Part shown: positions 40,705 through 48,544 of the stretch, piece by piece | Layout: every line of letters begins with the position of its first letter | Numbering within the stretch: the stretch's first letter is position 1 | From: Alistipes excrementigallinarum | GTDB taxonomy: Bacteria > Bacteroidota > Bacteroidia > Bacteroidales > Rikenellaceae | Assembly: GCA_019112825.1 (NCBI GenBank) | Contig: DXIP01000013.1 | Span: 62,001-126,000 of the forward strand | Direction of reading: 5' to 3' | DNA: 64,000 bases | The notes under the pieces: generated by a model | Told to the model about the DNA's origin: nothing | Databases searched by the model: none | Seen by the model: the letters and a program-made list of their open reading frames with translations, nothing else | Made by a program: the position numbers and the translations under genes

Positions 40705-40926
40705 TTAGTATTCCTCCTCGTTGAAGAAGAAGTCATCCTTCGAGGGGTAGTCGGGCCAGATGTCCTCTATCGATTCGTAGATGTCGCCCTCGTCCTCTAT
40801 CTCCTGCAGATTCTCGAGAACCTCCAGCGGAGCCCCCGAACGGACCGCATAATCAATCAACTCGTCTTTCGTTGCGGGCCACGGAGCATCTTCGAGCTTC
40901 GAGGCCAATTCAAGCGTCCAATACAT
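40705..40926 (-). CDS. DUF2795 domain small acidic protein
   Basis: 73 residues, acidic. The N-terminal part YWTLELASKLEDAPWPATKDELIDYAVRSGAPLEVLENLQEI is the DUF2795 helical domain. The tail EDEGDIYESIEDIWPDYPSKDDFFFNEEEY is very acidic and aromatic. Soluble and cytosolic; function unknown in the family, though often stress-related by context elsewhere. It has its own promoter and terminator. Confidence 0.88.
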   Translation of the reverse strand: MYWTLELASKLEDAPWPATKDELIDYAVRSGAPLEVLENLQEIEDEGDIYESIEDIWPDYPSKDDFFFNEEEY

Positions 40927-41004
40927 AGGTCATTAACTTTTAAGTCCCTAATTAAAAGCTCGTTCCGGTTTCCGTGCGAAAATCCGGACACGGTTGTAGT
41001 CGTG

Positions 41005-41012
41005 CAAAAGTA
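41005..41012 (-). promoter_or_regulatory. -7 promoter element for DUF2795 gene
   Basis: TACTTTTG on the minus strand, giving a leader of roughly 75 AT-rich bases. Confidence 0.65.
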
Positions 41013-41087
41013 TAAAAAAAACGAGAAATACAAACAAATTCGTATAAAACATCGCGTAAATACGAACTTTATTCTGGAAATCAACGA

Positions 41088-41639
41088 TTAAGGAATCCAC
41101 AGCTGCTCCTCGACCCCGAAGTGCTCCGTCAGCACGCGTCCCAGCAGGTAGAAGTAGTCCGACAGGCGGTTGAGGTAGACCAGCGCCGTGGAGTCGGCAC
41201 CGTACTTCTGAGCGGCACGCAGCGACGCACGCTCCGCCCGGCGGCAGACCGTCCGGCAGACGTGGCATATCGACACGACGGCATTGCCGCCCGGGATGGT
41301 GAACTTCGTGATGGGCGGCACGAGGGCCTGCATGGCGTCGATGCGGTGCTCGAGCCACTCGACCGACGACGCAGCGAGCGGAGCCACCTTGCCCTCGCCC
41401 CCCTGGCCCACGGCCAGCAGCGCCGAGACGGTCATCAGCCGCGAGGTGATTTGCGCAATGTCGTCGACGTAGGCGGACAGCCCCTCCTCGTCGCGCATGT
41501 GGTCACCCAGCAGCGCCGTGAAGGCCATCAGTTCATCGACCGAGCCGTAGGCCTCGACCCGTTCGTCACTCTTGAAGACCCGTTCGCCGCCGATGAGCGA
41601 CGTGGTTCCCTGGTCTCCCGTTTTGGTATAGACTTTCAT
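41088..41639 (-). CDS. Cob(I)yrinic acid a,c-diamide adenosyltransferase, PduO type
   Basis: 183 residues. PduO-type ATR motifs: YTKTGDQGTTSLIGGERVFKSDERVEAYGSVDELMAF at the N-terminus (ATP binding), and ICHVCRTVCRRAERASL with the conserved Arg residues plus VYLNRLSDYFYLLGRVL near the C-terminus. It forms adenosylcobalamin from cob(I)alamin and ATP as a trimer. The start overlaps the preceding gene by four bases, so it is the last gene of a three-gene run with the HI0933-type flavoprotein. Confidence 0.95.
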   Translation of the reverse strand: MKVYTKTGDQGTTSLIGGERVFKSDERVEAYGSVDELMAFTALLGDHMRDEEGLSAYVDDIAQITSRLMTVSALLAVGQGGEGKVAPLAASSVEWLEHRIDAMQALVPPITKFTIPGGNAVVSICHVCRTVCRRAERASLRAAQKYGADSTALVYLNRLSDYFYLLGRVLTEHFGVEEQLWIP

Positions 41640-42172
41640 ATCCGGAAGTGTTGTTTAGGCAGATAATTGTTAAAGATGAGCAGATAGGCCCGGTTGTCGA
41701 CCGACGTGCAGCCGTGCGCGGCGACAATGCGGCGGCAGAGCCGGCAGCGCTCCTCGTCGGCATAGGGCTCCAGCAGCACAAGAGTCGTGCCGCAGCGCCG
41801 TGCCTGGTCGACAAGCGCGAGCACCTCCTCTTCGGGCAGGCTCCGGCCGACGACGCAGAGGTCGACCCCCGTGCGGTTCATGGCAAAGGTGTGGTAGCCG
41901 CAGTGGATGAAGAGGTTCTGCAACTGTACGGCGCGCCGGTGCCCGACGCCCGCGGCGCAGAGCGCCCCGTAGAGCTCCCGGTCGCCCGGCAGCAGGTCGT
42001 GCCGCATGAAGACCTGGCGGACAATCGCGTAGACGAAGGGCGAATGGACCCCGTGGCCGCGGAAATAGCGCGCCCGGACCAGGCGGTTCTTCAATCCGGC
42101 GACCCGTCCGTAGATGCTCCGACCGATTCTGCGGCCGATTCTTCGTCCTCCCAGATGCATTCCGCAGCGCAT
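41636..42172 (-). CDS. GHGVHSPF-motif protein, possibly a shortened methyltransferase relative
   Basis: 178 residues, Arg-rich N-terminus. RARYFRGHGVHSPFVYAIVRQVFM resembles the start of Bacteroidota class I SAM-dependent methyltransferases that begin with an R-HG-HSPF motif, and the end LLIFNNYLPKQHFRI resembles their C-terminus. The middle is only about 100 residues (ALCAAGVGHRRAVQLQNLF..., GVDLCVVGRSLPEEE, GTTLVLLEPYADEERC) and lacks the glycine-rich SAM loop I would expect. It may be a catalytically dead or shortened relative. It lies 21 bases after the flavoprotein gene and overlaps the adenosyltransferase gene. Confidence 0.65.
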   Translation of the reverse strand: MRCGMHLGGRRIGRRIGRSIYGRVAGLKNRLVRARYFRGHGVHSPFVYAIVRQVFMRHDLLPGDRELYGALCAAGVGHRRAVQLQNLFIHCGYHTFAMNRTGVDLCVVGRSLPEEEVLALVDQARRCGTTLVLLEPYADEERCRLCRRIVAAHGCTSVDNRAYLLIFNNYLPKQHFRI

Positions 42173-42193
42173 TTTTCAGGTTTGCGGCGGCTC

Positions 42194-43474
42194 CTACCGC
42201 TTCAGCATGCCGGCCAGACGTCCGGTCGAGAAGGCGATTTGGAGGTTGTAGCCGCCCGTATTGGCGTCGAGGTCGAGCACCTCGCCCGCAAAGTAGAGCC
42301 CGGGGACCTTGAGCGACTCCATCGTATGGGGGTTCACCTCGTCGCAGCGCACCCCACCGGCCGTCACGACGGCATATTCGAACGGGGCGTAGTCGACGAT
42401 GGGGAAGGTAAGCCCCTTGAGCGTCTTGACCAGGCGCCGCTTCTCGGCGTCGGTGAGCTTGCTCACGTAGTTCTTCGAGTGGATGTCGAGCTCCTCGGCA
42501 AGCGGCATGACCAGCGGCCGCGGCACCAGCTTGCGCAGCAGCTCGGCGAAGAACTCCGTGGGGGCCATCTCGGCCAGCTCGCGGTCGATGCGGTTGAGGA
42601 GCATCTCCTCGGTCAGCGCCGGCTTGAGGTCGAGCACCAGCTTGACGCGGCGCCCGTCGATGAGCGCATCGACCGCATCGCGGCTCACGCGCAGCGCCAC
42701 GGCCCCCTCGATGCCCCGCTCCGAGAAGCCCACCTCGCCGAACTCCTCGCGCACGGGTTCGTTGTCGACCCAGAGCGTCGCCCGCACGTTGCGCAGCAGC
42801 AGGCCGCGGAGGTACTTCATCTGGTTGTGCGACGAGACGAGCGGCGTGAGCGACGGACGCACCGCCTCGATTGTATGCCCCAGGTCGGCGGCAAAGCGGT
42901 AGCCGTCACCCGTCGAGCCGGTGGCCGGATAGGAGAGGCCGCCCGTGGCGACAATCACCTGCGGTGCCTCGACCTTGCGCTCGAAGCCCCGCTTGTTGCG
43001 GTAGCGCACCCCGAAGACATGGCCCGCAAGGGTCAGGACTCCAGTCACCTGCGTATTGTAGAGGATTTTCACGCCGTTCTCGACGCAGTAGTCCAGCAGC
43101 GCGTTGGCGATGTCCCACGCCTTGCCGCTGTGGGGGAAGACGCGCTCGCCCCGCTCGATGTCGAGCTTGACGCCCCGCCGCTCGAAGAAGCGGATGGTCG
43201 CCCGGTTGTTGAATTCGGCAAAGGCCGGTGCGAAGAAGTCGGCGTTGGTGCGCACCTGCGAGGCGAACTCCTCGGGCGGACGGGCGTTGGTGACGTTGCA
43301 GCGCCCCTTGCCCGTGATGCGGACCTTGCGTCCCGACTTCTCCATCTTCTCGAGCAGCAGCACGCGCTTGCCGTTGCGTGCGGCCGTCGCGGCCGCCATC
43401 ATGCCGGCGGCCCCCGCCCCCACGACGATTACGTCGCAGGAGTTCTCGGCGTATTCATCCCTGAGTTGTTCCAT
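42194..43474 (-). CDS. HI0933-type NAD(P)/FAD-dependent oxidoreductase (BaiN/YhiN family)
   Basis: 426 residues from ATG 43474. FAD dinucleotide fold CDVIVVGAGAAGMMAAATAARNG at 13-35, LEKMEKSGRKVRITGKGRCNVTNA, VIVATGGLSYPATGSTGDGYRFA and the end GVRCDEVNPHTMESLKVPGLYFAGEVLDLDANTGGYNLQIAFSTG. The family is abundant; most members lack an assigned substrate, and some act on bile-acid or unsaturated compounds. A -7 element lies only 9 bases before the ATG, implying an almost leaderless message. First of three genes. Confidence 0.93.
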   Translation of the reverse strand: MEQLRDEYAENSCDVIVVGAGAAGMMAAATAARNGKRVLLLEKMEKSGRKVRITGKGRCNVTNARPPEEFASQVRTNADFFAPAFAEFNNRATIRFFERRGVKLDIERGERVFPHSGKAWDIANALLDYCVENGVKILYNTQVTGVLTLAGHVFGVRYRNKRGFERKVEAPQVIVATGGLSYPATGSTGDGYRFAADLGHTIEAVRPSLTPLVSSHNQMKYLRGLLLRNVRATLWVDNEPVREEFGEVGFSERGIEGAVALRVSRDAVDALIDGRRVKLVLDLKPALTEEMLLNRIDRELAEMAPTEFFAELLRKLVPRPLVMPLAEELDIHSKNYVSKLTDAEKRRLVKTLKGLTFPIVDYAPFEYAVVTAGGVRCDEVNPHTMESLKVPGLYFAGEVLDLDANTGGYNLQIAFSTGRLAGMLKR

Positions 43475-43482
43475 ACGTGCGG

Positions 43483-43490
43483 CAAAGATA
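43483..43490 (-). promoter_or_regulatory. -7 promoter element for HI0933-type gene
   Basis: TATCTTTG on the minus strand, ending 8 bases before the ATG. The transcript start should fall at or within a few bases of the start codon. Confidence 0.7.
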
Positions 43491-43639
43491 CGAACATTTC
43501 GGCAGAGGCGGCAAGCGGCGGCCGATTTTTTCACCCCTCCGGACGCCGAAGGCGCCCGCACGCGGCAAAAAAGGGCGCCGCACCGCTCGGTTGCCCCATC
43601 GAAAGAGGCGTTTTATTTTCAAATCTTGATTTTTAGTTG

Positions 43640-43647
43640 TACTTTTG
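43640..43647 (+). promoter_or_regulatory. -7 promoter element for nusB
   Basis: TACTTTTG, 31 bases before the nusB ATG at 43678. Confidence 0.65.
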
Positions 43648-43677
43648 CGCCCGTCTAAAGTCGCAAGAGTTACAATT

Positions 43678-44613
43678 ATGTTGAGCAGAAGATTACTTCG
43701 CATCAAGGTCATCAAGGCGCTGTTCGCCCATCTGAAATCGGGCGCCGACAACATGATGGCCTCGGAAAAGAACCTGATGGCGTCGGTGGACAAGGCCTAC
43801 GACCTCTACAACCTGATGCTGACCCTGCCGGTCGAGATTGCCCGCTATGCCGAGCACCGTCAGGAGCTGGCCCGGCAGAAGAAGCTGCCGACCTACGAGG
43901 ACCTCAACCCCAACACCAAGTTCGTCGACAACTCGGTCATCCGCATCATCGCCAACACCGACGCGGTGAACGACTACACGGCCGCCCGCAAGCTCAACTG
44001 GAGCCTCTACCCCGAGCTCATCCGCACGCTCTACACACAGCTCACCGAAAGCGACTACTACAAGAGCTACATGCAGCGCAGCGAGCGCTCGTTTGCCGAC
44101 GACCGCCAGCTGGTCGAGGATTTCTTCAAGAGCCTGCAGGAGTGCGAGGCGCTCGACACGGTGCTCGAGGAGATGTCGATTCTCTGGGACGACGACCTGG
44201 GCTACATCCTCATGATGATTCTGCGCACGCTCTCCAACCTCCGCCCCACCCACACCGAGCTGAAGGTGGCCCCGAAGTTCAAGAGCGAGGAGGACCCGCA
44301 GTTCGTCAAGACGCTCTTCGAGAAGACGCTGGTCAACTTCGGCGAGTACCAGCGCTACATCGAGAAGTTCACCGCCAACTGGGACATCGAGCGCATCGTC
44401 TTCATGGACAACCTCATCATCGGCACGGCGATGGCCGAGCTGCTCAACTTCCCCTCGATTCCCGTCAAGGTGACGCTCGACGAGTACATCGAAATCTCGA
44501 AGTACTACTCGACGCCGGGCAGCAGCGTCTTCATCAACGGCGTGCTGGACAAGATTGTCGAGTCGCTGACGGCCGAGGGCCGCATCAAGAAGGCGGGCCG
44601 CGGACTTATCTGA
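43678..44613 (+). CDS. nusB: Transcription antitermination protein NusB, long form
   Basis: 311 residues from ATG 43678, starting MLSRRLLRIKVIKALFAH, the classical NusB opening. E. coli NusB has about 140 residues; Bacteroidota forms carry a long internal or N-terminal insertion, as here. The second half, FVKTLFEKTLVNFGEYQRYIEKFTANWDIERIVFMDNLIIGTAMAELLNFPSIPVKVTLDEYIEISKYY, is the C-terminal NusB helical bundle. It acts with NusE in antitermination of rRNA operons. It is followed by DUF1573 and yajC, a conserved order. Confidence 0.94.
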   Translation: MLSRRLLRIKVIKALFAHLKSGADNMMASEKNLMASVDKAYDLYNLMLTLPVEIARYAEHRQELARQKKLPTYEDLNPNTKFVDNSVIRIIANTDAVNDYTAARKLNWSLYPELIRTLYTQLTESDYYKSYMQRSERSFADDRQLVEDFFKSLQECEALDTVLEEMSILWDDDLGYILMMILRTLSNLRPTHTELKVAPKFKSEEDPQFVKTLFEKTLVNFGEYQRYIEKFTANWDIERIVFMDNLIIGTAMAELLNFPSIPVKVTLDEYIEISKYYSTPGSSVFINGVLDKIVESLTAEGRIKKAGRGLI

Positions 44614-44662
44614 CAACCGGGCGCCGCTCCGGCGGTGCCGCATCCCCCCCCACTCCACCACC

Positions 44663-45112
44663 TTGAAGAGACTCCGCATCCTGCCCCGATTTGCGACTGC
44701 GGCGGCGCTGACGGCGCTGCTGACGCTCGCCGCGGGGTGCGGTCCGTCGTCGCGCAAAAAGGCCGCAGGTGCCGCCCCGCGGGGGAAAATCATCGAAATA
44801 TCGGACAGCACGCTCCTGCATGGAGCCACCGACACGATTCGTTTCGGACGGCTGCACTCGGGCGAGATTGCCGTGCTGCGCTTCCACCTGCACAACGCAT
44901 CGTCGCGCCCGACGGCCGTCGTCTCGACCGAGCGCAGCTGCGGATGCACGACGCTCGAGGCCGAGGCGCGCCCCATCGCCCCCGGACAGGAGCTCGCCTG
45001 CTCGCTCACCTTCGATTCGCGGGGCGAATACGGCTGGCAGCTCAAGCTTATCGACGTAAGTCTGGCGGGCGGACGGCCGCTGCGGCTCTTCATCGAAGCC
45101 GATGTGGAGTAA
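44663..45112 (+). CDS. DUF1573 lipoprotein, TTG start
   Basis: 149 residues. The best start is TTG at 44663; no ATG lies close by in frame. It gives KRLRILPRFATAAALTALLTLAAGCGPSS with Cys near 26. The DUF1573 Ig-like domain shows IRFGRLHSGEIAVLRFHLHNASSRPTAVVSTERSCGCTTLE and PGQELACSLTFDSRGEYGWQLKLI. Envelope protein of unknown role, frequent in Bacteroidota. A C8 tract (44644-44651) stands 12 bases before the start. Confidence 0.85.
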   Translation: MKRLRILPRFATAAALTALLTLAAGCGPSSRKKAAGAAPRGKIIEISDSTLLHGATDTIRFGRLHSGEIAVLRFHLHNASSRPTAVVSTERSCGCTTLEAEARPIAPGQELACSLTFDSRGEYGWQLKLIDVSLAGGRPLRLFIEADVE

Positions 45113-45137
45113 TTCTTGCAGATTCGACAATTATGCG

Positions 45138-45145
45138 TATATTTG
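45138..45145 (+). promoter_or_regulatory. -7 promoter element for yajC
   Basis: TATATTTG, 33 bases before the yajC ATG, so yajC has its own promoter within the cluster. Confidence 0.7.
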
Positions 45146-45177
45146 CACTATTAATAACAAGCTAAAACCGAAAGACA

Positions 45178-45501
45178 ATGATTAATTTCCTGAATGCAGC
45201 CCCTGCACAGCCCGAACCGGGTTTCATGCAGCAGTACAGCTTCCTCATCATGATTGCACTGATGGTGCTCGTGCTCTGGCTCTTCATGTGGCGTCCCGAA
45301 GCCAAGCGCCGCAAGCAGATGCAGGAGTTCCGCAACGGCCTGAAGAAGGGCGACAAGATTATCACCGCCGGCGGCATCTACGGCACCGTGAAGGAGGTGA
45401 AGGAGACGTCGCTGCTCATCGAGGTCGACAGCAACGTCACGCTGCGCATCGACAAGAACATGGTCGTAGCCGACAACTCCGACCTGCAGCAGCAGCGTTA
45501 A
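45178..45501 (+). CDS. yajC: Preprotein translocase subunit YajC
   Basis: 107 residues. One membrane helix at about 20-39 (YSFLIMIALMVLVLWLFMW) followed by RPEAKRRKQMQEFRNGLKKGDKIITAGGIYGTVKEV, the family signature. It joins SecDF at the inner membrane. Together with secG and ffh in this window it is part of the export machinery. A terminator follows. Confidence 0.96.
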   Translation: MINFLNAAPAQPEPGFMQQYSFLIMIALMVLVLWLFMWRPEAKRRKQMQEFRNGLKKGDKIITAGGIYGTVKEVKETSLLIEVDSNVTLRIDKNMVVADNSDLQQQR

Positions 45502-45521
45502 CGGCACCCGTGTCGAAGCAT

Positions 45522-45557
45522 ATCCCCTTCCGAACGCGCTTCGGAGGGGGATTCTTT
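45522..45557 (+). terminator. Terminator of yajC
   Basis: ATCCCCTTCCGAA pairs with TTCGGAGGGGGAT, then TCTTTATC. Confidence 0.75.
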
Positions 45558-45730
45558 ATCTGCCTTACCGGCTCACCGGTCCGGACCCGCCCGGTCCGTC
45601 ATTTCCAGATTTCAACGATTCAACCGCACGACAGCGCCACACCGGAGGCCGCAGAATTGCCGCAGGATTGCCGCGTCCCAAGGGACCTCGCCCCGAAGCC
45701 ATGCCGCGCGGAACATTCACACACAACGAC

Positions 45731-45979
45731 ATGCTCAAACACCTCTCCTACCCCACCGTGGGCACCTGCTCGCGACAAATCGACATCGAAACCGACGGAG
45801 ACGTCATCCGCAGCGTGACCTTCACGGGCGGGTGCCACGGCAATACGCAGGGCATCGCCTCGCTGGTGCGGGGCATGAAGGTCGAGGAGGCCATCGCCCG
45901 GCTCGAGGGCATCGACTGCCACGGCAAGGGAACCTCGTGCCCCGACCAGCTGGCCCGCGCGCTGCGGCGCATGCTCTGA
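45731..45979 (+). CDS. TSCPD domain protein (TIGR03905 type)
   Basis: 82 residues from ATG 45731, starting MLKHLSYPTVGTCSRQIDIE. Motifs GTCSRQI, VTFTGGCHGNTQGIASLVRGMKVEEAI and the ending GTSCPDQLARAL match the stand-alone TSCPD family, which resembles the C-terminal tail of class II ribonucleotide reductases. The three Cys may bind metal or take part in thiol exchange. Upstream in-frame ATGs (45701, 45668) exist, but homologues are about 80-85 residues long. No RNR gene is near. No promoter is obvious. Confidence 0.85.
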   Translation: MLKHLSYPTVGTCSRQIDIETDGDVIRSVTFTGGCHGNTQGIASLVRGMKVEEAIARLEGIDCHGKGTSCPDQLARALRRML

Positions 45980-46118
45980 CGGGGCAGCCGCATGCCGGAG
46001 CCAACCCGGCAAAAGTCGCTCCGGCGCGCTGCAAAATCGGGACACAGTCCGCTCCGATTGGATATTTTTTACTATCTTTAATCCATCATCGGAACCACTC
46101 CCGCAAAACCCCGCACCC

Positions 46119-46793
46119 ATGAAACGACTGCTCCTCTTTGCCGTTATTTTACTCTGTTCCTACACCATTCAGCTGCCGGAATATACCAGAACCAGCTTCC
46201 TCGACTTCAACAAATACAAGCCGTTCCTCGTCTCCTCGCTTCCCGACTATGCGGGATATTCCTACACGTCGCTCGGACAAATTATCGTAGAGGTAGGTCA
46301 GGCAACAACCTATCAGAACGGCATGGTTTCGACAAAAGCCGTCTCCTCCCAAACGGTCCTCGACCTTCTGGTGAACGAGGCCAAAGAGAGCGGCGCCAAC
46401 GGCATCATCGGCGTGAACATCTCCTACACGCCGGCCTCGGACAGAAGAGCCCAACCCTGTTGGACGGCAATCGGGATTGCCATTCATGCCGACAGCCTCG
46501 ACGAGAACGCCTTCACCTCGATAAACGATGACTTCGCTGCAAAATTCCGTCGGACGCCCGTAACTCGGGATGAACTGGCCCGATTCATCGAGCAGACTGT
46601 CTCCTACCTGAAAAACAACGCCTTGGAGCTGACACGCGCCGGAAAGGATGATTTCGAGGTATTCGACATTCAAACAAAACGGTACATAACACTGGATGCG
46701 TTCAATGCCCGGTACGGCGAATATGCCTACAAGATGCTCTCCCGGGCATTCGATGCGGCCATGGCTGAGGAGAGCAGAACCGCCGACCAATAG
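46119..46793 (+). CDS. Secreted hypothetical protein, possibly YbjQ-like
   Basis: 224 residues. Signal peptide of about 18 residues without a clear lipobox Cys at the right place. Residues about 45-125 (YTSLGQIIVEVGQATTYQ, VLDLLVNEAKESGANGIIGVNISYTP, WTAIGIAIHAD) resemble the strand-helix-strand pattern of YbjQ/UPF0145 domains, where a helix with GAdaVIGV is typical; this is a weak assignment. The C-terminal half is helical. Codon use is less GC-rich than its neighbours. No operon partner. Confidence 0.65.
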   Translation: MKRLLLFAVILLCSYTIQLPEYTRTSFLDFNKYKPFLVSSLPDYAGYSYTSLGQIIVEVGQATTYQNGMVSTKAVSSQTVLDLLVNEAKESGANGIIGVNISYTPASDRRAQPCWTAIGIAIHADSLDENAFTSINDDFAAKFRRTPVTRDELARFIEQTVSYLKNNALELTRAGKDDFEVFDIQTKRYITLDAFNARYGEYAYKMLSRAFDAAMAEESRTADQ

Positions 46794-46981
46794 CCCTCTG
46801 CCTCCACTCGCCTTCCACCTCCGGTACCAGACATTTCAACCGGAGGCGAACAGGCCCCCCGCTGCCCGGCAAGGGCGGTATTCGTCAAACAGTTCTACCC
46901 GAAAGAGTCTCTTCGGGTTCGCCGCAGAGTTTCGGAACGGATTTTGAACGTAGGCATTCGTTACCAAAATTCGTTCTGACC

Positions 46982-47248
46982 ATGTATTTTCTCTGGTATC
47001 TGCTCATTGGTCTGGTCGCCGGATGGCTGGCCGGACTCATCGTCAAGGGTCGCGGCGCGGGGTTCCTCGTCAACCTCGCCGTCGGCGTTATCGGCGGCCT
47101 GCTGGGCGGCTGGCTCTTCTCGTTGCTGGGGCTCGTCGCCGTGGGAACGCTCGGAAGCCTGCTCTCCTCGCTGGCCGGAGCCGTCGTGCTGCTGTGGCTC
47201 GTCGCGCTCCTCACACCCCGCAGCCGCAAAGAGCGCTCCGACCGCTGA
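46982..47248 (+). CDS. GlsB/YeaQ/YmgE family small membrane protein
   Basis: 88 residues with three hydrophobic helices. FLWYLLIGLVAGWLAGLIVKGRGAGFLVNLAVGVIGGLLGGWLF is the transglycosylase-associated signature of this family. The last helix (VAVGTLGSLLSSLAGAVVLLWLVALL) precedes a basic tail. Inner-membrane protein; often stress induced, though its molecular role is unknown. A repeat array of about 480 bases follows. Confidence 0.9.
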   Translation: MYFLWYLLIGLVAGWLAGLIVKGRGAGFLVNLAVGVIGGLLGGWLFSLLGLVAVGTLGSLLSSLAGAVVLLWLVALLTPRSRKERSDR

Positions 47249-47259
47249 CACGCCCGCGC

Positions 47260-47745
47260 CCGCACTACCGGCCAACCCGCCGCCCGCCGTTTCGCCGCTT
47301 CGCCGCTTCGCCGCACGGCACGGGCAGAGCCGACGGAAGGACCTCCACACCGCGAACGAAACGCACGGCACGGCCTGCCCCGAAAACGAGCCGTCCAAAG
47401 CATCTCCGCACCGAAAGCGAAAGCCGGGAACCTCCAAAAACGGAGCCGTTCGAAGCCTCCCCGCCCCGCGAACGGAGCGCATGGCACGGTCTGCCCCGAA
47501 AACGGAACCGCATGGAAGGGCCCGCCTCCAAAACGGAACGGTCCAAAGCCCCCCGCCCCGCAAGCGGAGCGCACGGCACGGGCAGAGCCGCCGGAAGGCC
47601 CCCGCCCCGCAAACGGAGCACACGGTACGGTCAGCCCCGAAAACGGAGCCGTCCAAAGCCTCCCCGCCCCGAAAGCGAAAGCCGGGAGCCTCTGAAAACG
47701 ACCGCACAAAGCCTCCCCGTCCCAAGCGCGAAGGCCGACCTCCGA
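47260..47745. repeat. Degenerate GC-rich repeats with CGAAAACGGA and GCACGGCACGG motifs
   Basis: Blocks such as CCGAAAACGGAGCCGTCCAAAG, CTCCCCGCCCCGAAAGCGAAAGCCGGGA and GAGCGCACGGCACGGGCAGAGCC recur in shuffled order over about 480 bases. A near-identical pair lies at about 47400 and 47657. Translation on either strand gives long open frames rich in Arg, Pro and Gly, without homology. Confidence 0.75.
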
Positions 47746-47751
47746 AAACGC

Positions 47752-47783
47752 AGAAAACCCGCTGCTGAACAGCGGGTTTTCCG
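47752..47783 (-). terminator. Terminator of tRNA-Gln
   Basis: AAAACCCGCTG pairs with CAGCGGGTTTT around a 5-base loop, followed by TCTGCG on the minus strand, just after the tRNA CCA end. Confidence 0.8.
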
Positions 47784-47785
47784 TT

Positions 47786-47859
47786 TGGTTGAGCTACCAG
47801 GATTCGAACCTGGAATTTCAGAACCAAAATCTGACGTGTTACCATTACACCATAGCTCA
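47786..47859 (-). tRNA. tRNA-Gln (anticodon TTG)
   Basis: 74 bases on the minus strand including an encoded CCA. Acceptor stem TGAGCTA pairs with TAGCTCA, the anticodon arm has CAGA-TTTTGGT-TCTG with anticodon TTG, and the T arm is CCAGG-TTCGAAT-CCTGG. A TATCTTTG promoter lies 22 bases upstream and a hairpin terminator directly downstream, so it is a single-gene unit. Confidence 0.97.
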
Positions 47860-47880
47860 ATCCGAGCTCGAAAGCGACGG

Positions 47881-47888
47881 CAAAGATA
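47881..47888 (-). promoter_or_regulatory. -7 promoter element for tRNA-Gln
   Basis: TATCTTTG on the minus strand, 22 bases before the tRNA 5' end. Confidence 0.65.
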
Positions 47889-47961
47889 CGCAAAAAACGG
47901 GAAAATCCAATTTTGAACATAAAAATAGCGGAACGAAGAAAAAAGATTCTCCCTTTTTGGT

Positions 47962-47969
47962 TATTTTTG
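47962..47969 (+). promoter_or_regulatory. -7 promoter element at start of small secreted protein gene
   Basis: TATTTTTG ends 5 bases before the ATG at 47975, so the message is predicted to be leaderless. Confidence 0.6.
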
Positions 47970-47974
47970 CGGCG

Positions 47975-48361
47975 ATGAGAAAATGGCTGGTCATATGCGG
48001 CATGCTGCTCTGCGCGGCGCTTCCGCCCGCGGCCCGGGTCATCCGGGCATCGCTGGAAGCCGGCCGCACATGCGCCATACTGCGTGCGGCTCCCGCCCGC
48101 GATGCGGAAGAGGAGCGCCACGTGCCCCTCTTTGCCACACCTCCGACCGGAGTGCTTGCCGCCACGGGCTCAGCCGAAAATTCGGACCACCGCCACGACA
48201 CGCGGCTGCCCGTCACCCAGACGGCGCCGACGCATCGTCCGGCCGCTGCCCTGCGCGACCTGCACCGCCTCACCACACGCGACCGCTACGACCACGCGCA
48301 GCCCCTGCTGCTGCGCCCGGCCGACCGCTATGTCTTCGCCCTGCGGCACATCGTGATTTAG
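47975..48361 (+). CDS. Small secreted hypothetical protein
   Basis: 128 residues from ATG 47975. A signal peptide (KWLVICGMLLCAALPPAARV) leads a His/Arg/Ala-rich mature region with no recognised domain (ATGSAENSDHRHDTRLPVTQTAPTH...RYDHAQPLLLRPADRYVFALRHIVI). An upstream in-frame extension would run through the tRNA gene on the other strand and is rejected. The -7 element right before the ATG supports this start. Whether it is truly expressed as protein is uncertain because the composition is biased. Confidence 0.55.
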   Translation: MRKWLVICGMLLCAALPPAARVIRASLEAGRTCAILRAAPARDAEEERHVPLFATPPTGVLAATGSAENSDHRHDTRLPVTQTAPTHRPAAALRDLHRLTTRDRYDHAQPLLLRPADRYVFALRHIVI

Positions 48362-48544
48362 CGGACGCGCGCAAGAGAGCGGACCGACGCTCCGGTGCAA
48401 CGCCCCGGCAGTCGTCCGCACGGACCGCCCCCGGCCTGCGGTCCGACAGGCCCCCTCCCCTTCCGCCCCAACAGAGCGGAGCGACGATGCCGGCCGAACT
48501 CCGAAGGCCGGCCAAGTATAACGTAAGTAAAAAGACCATACGAA
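48362..48544. other. Leader region before nhaD
   Basis: 183 GC-rich bases without a gene. CCGGCC-GAACTCCGAA-GGCCGG near 48492-48513 forms a hairpin just before an AT-rich stretch, AAGTATAACGTAAGTAAAAAG, that may hold the nhaD start site. No match to TAnnTTTG is visible. Confidence 0.4.

Noticed and set aside
47789..47974. N-terminal extension of the small secreted protein
   Set aside because: It would be translated through the tRNA-Gln gene; the promoter at 47962 supports the later ATG.
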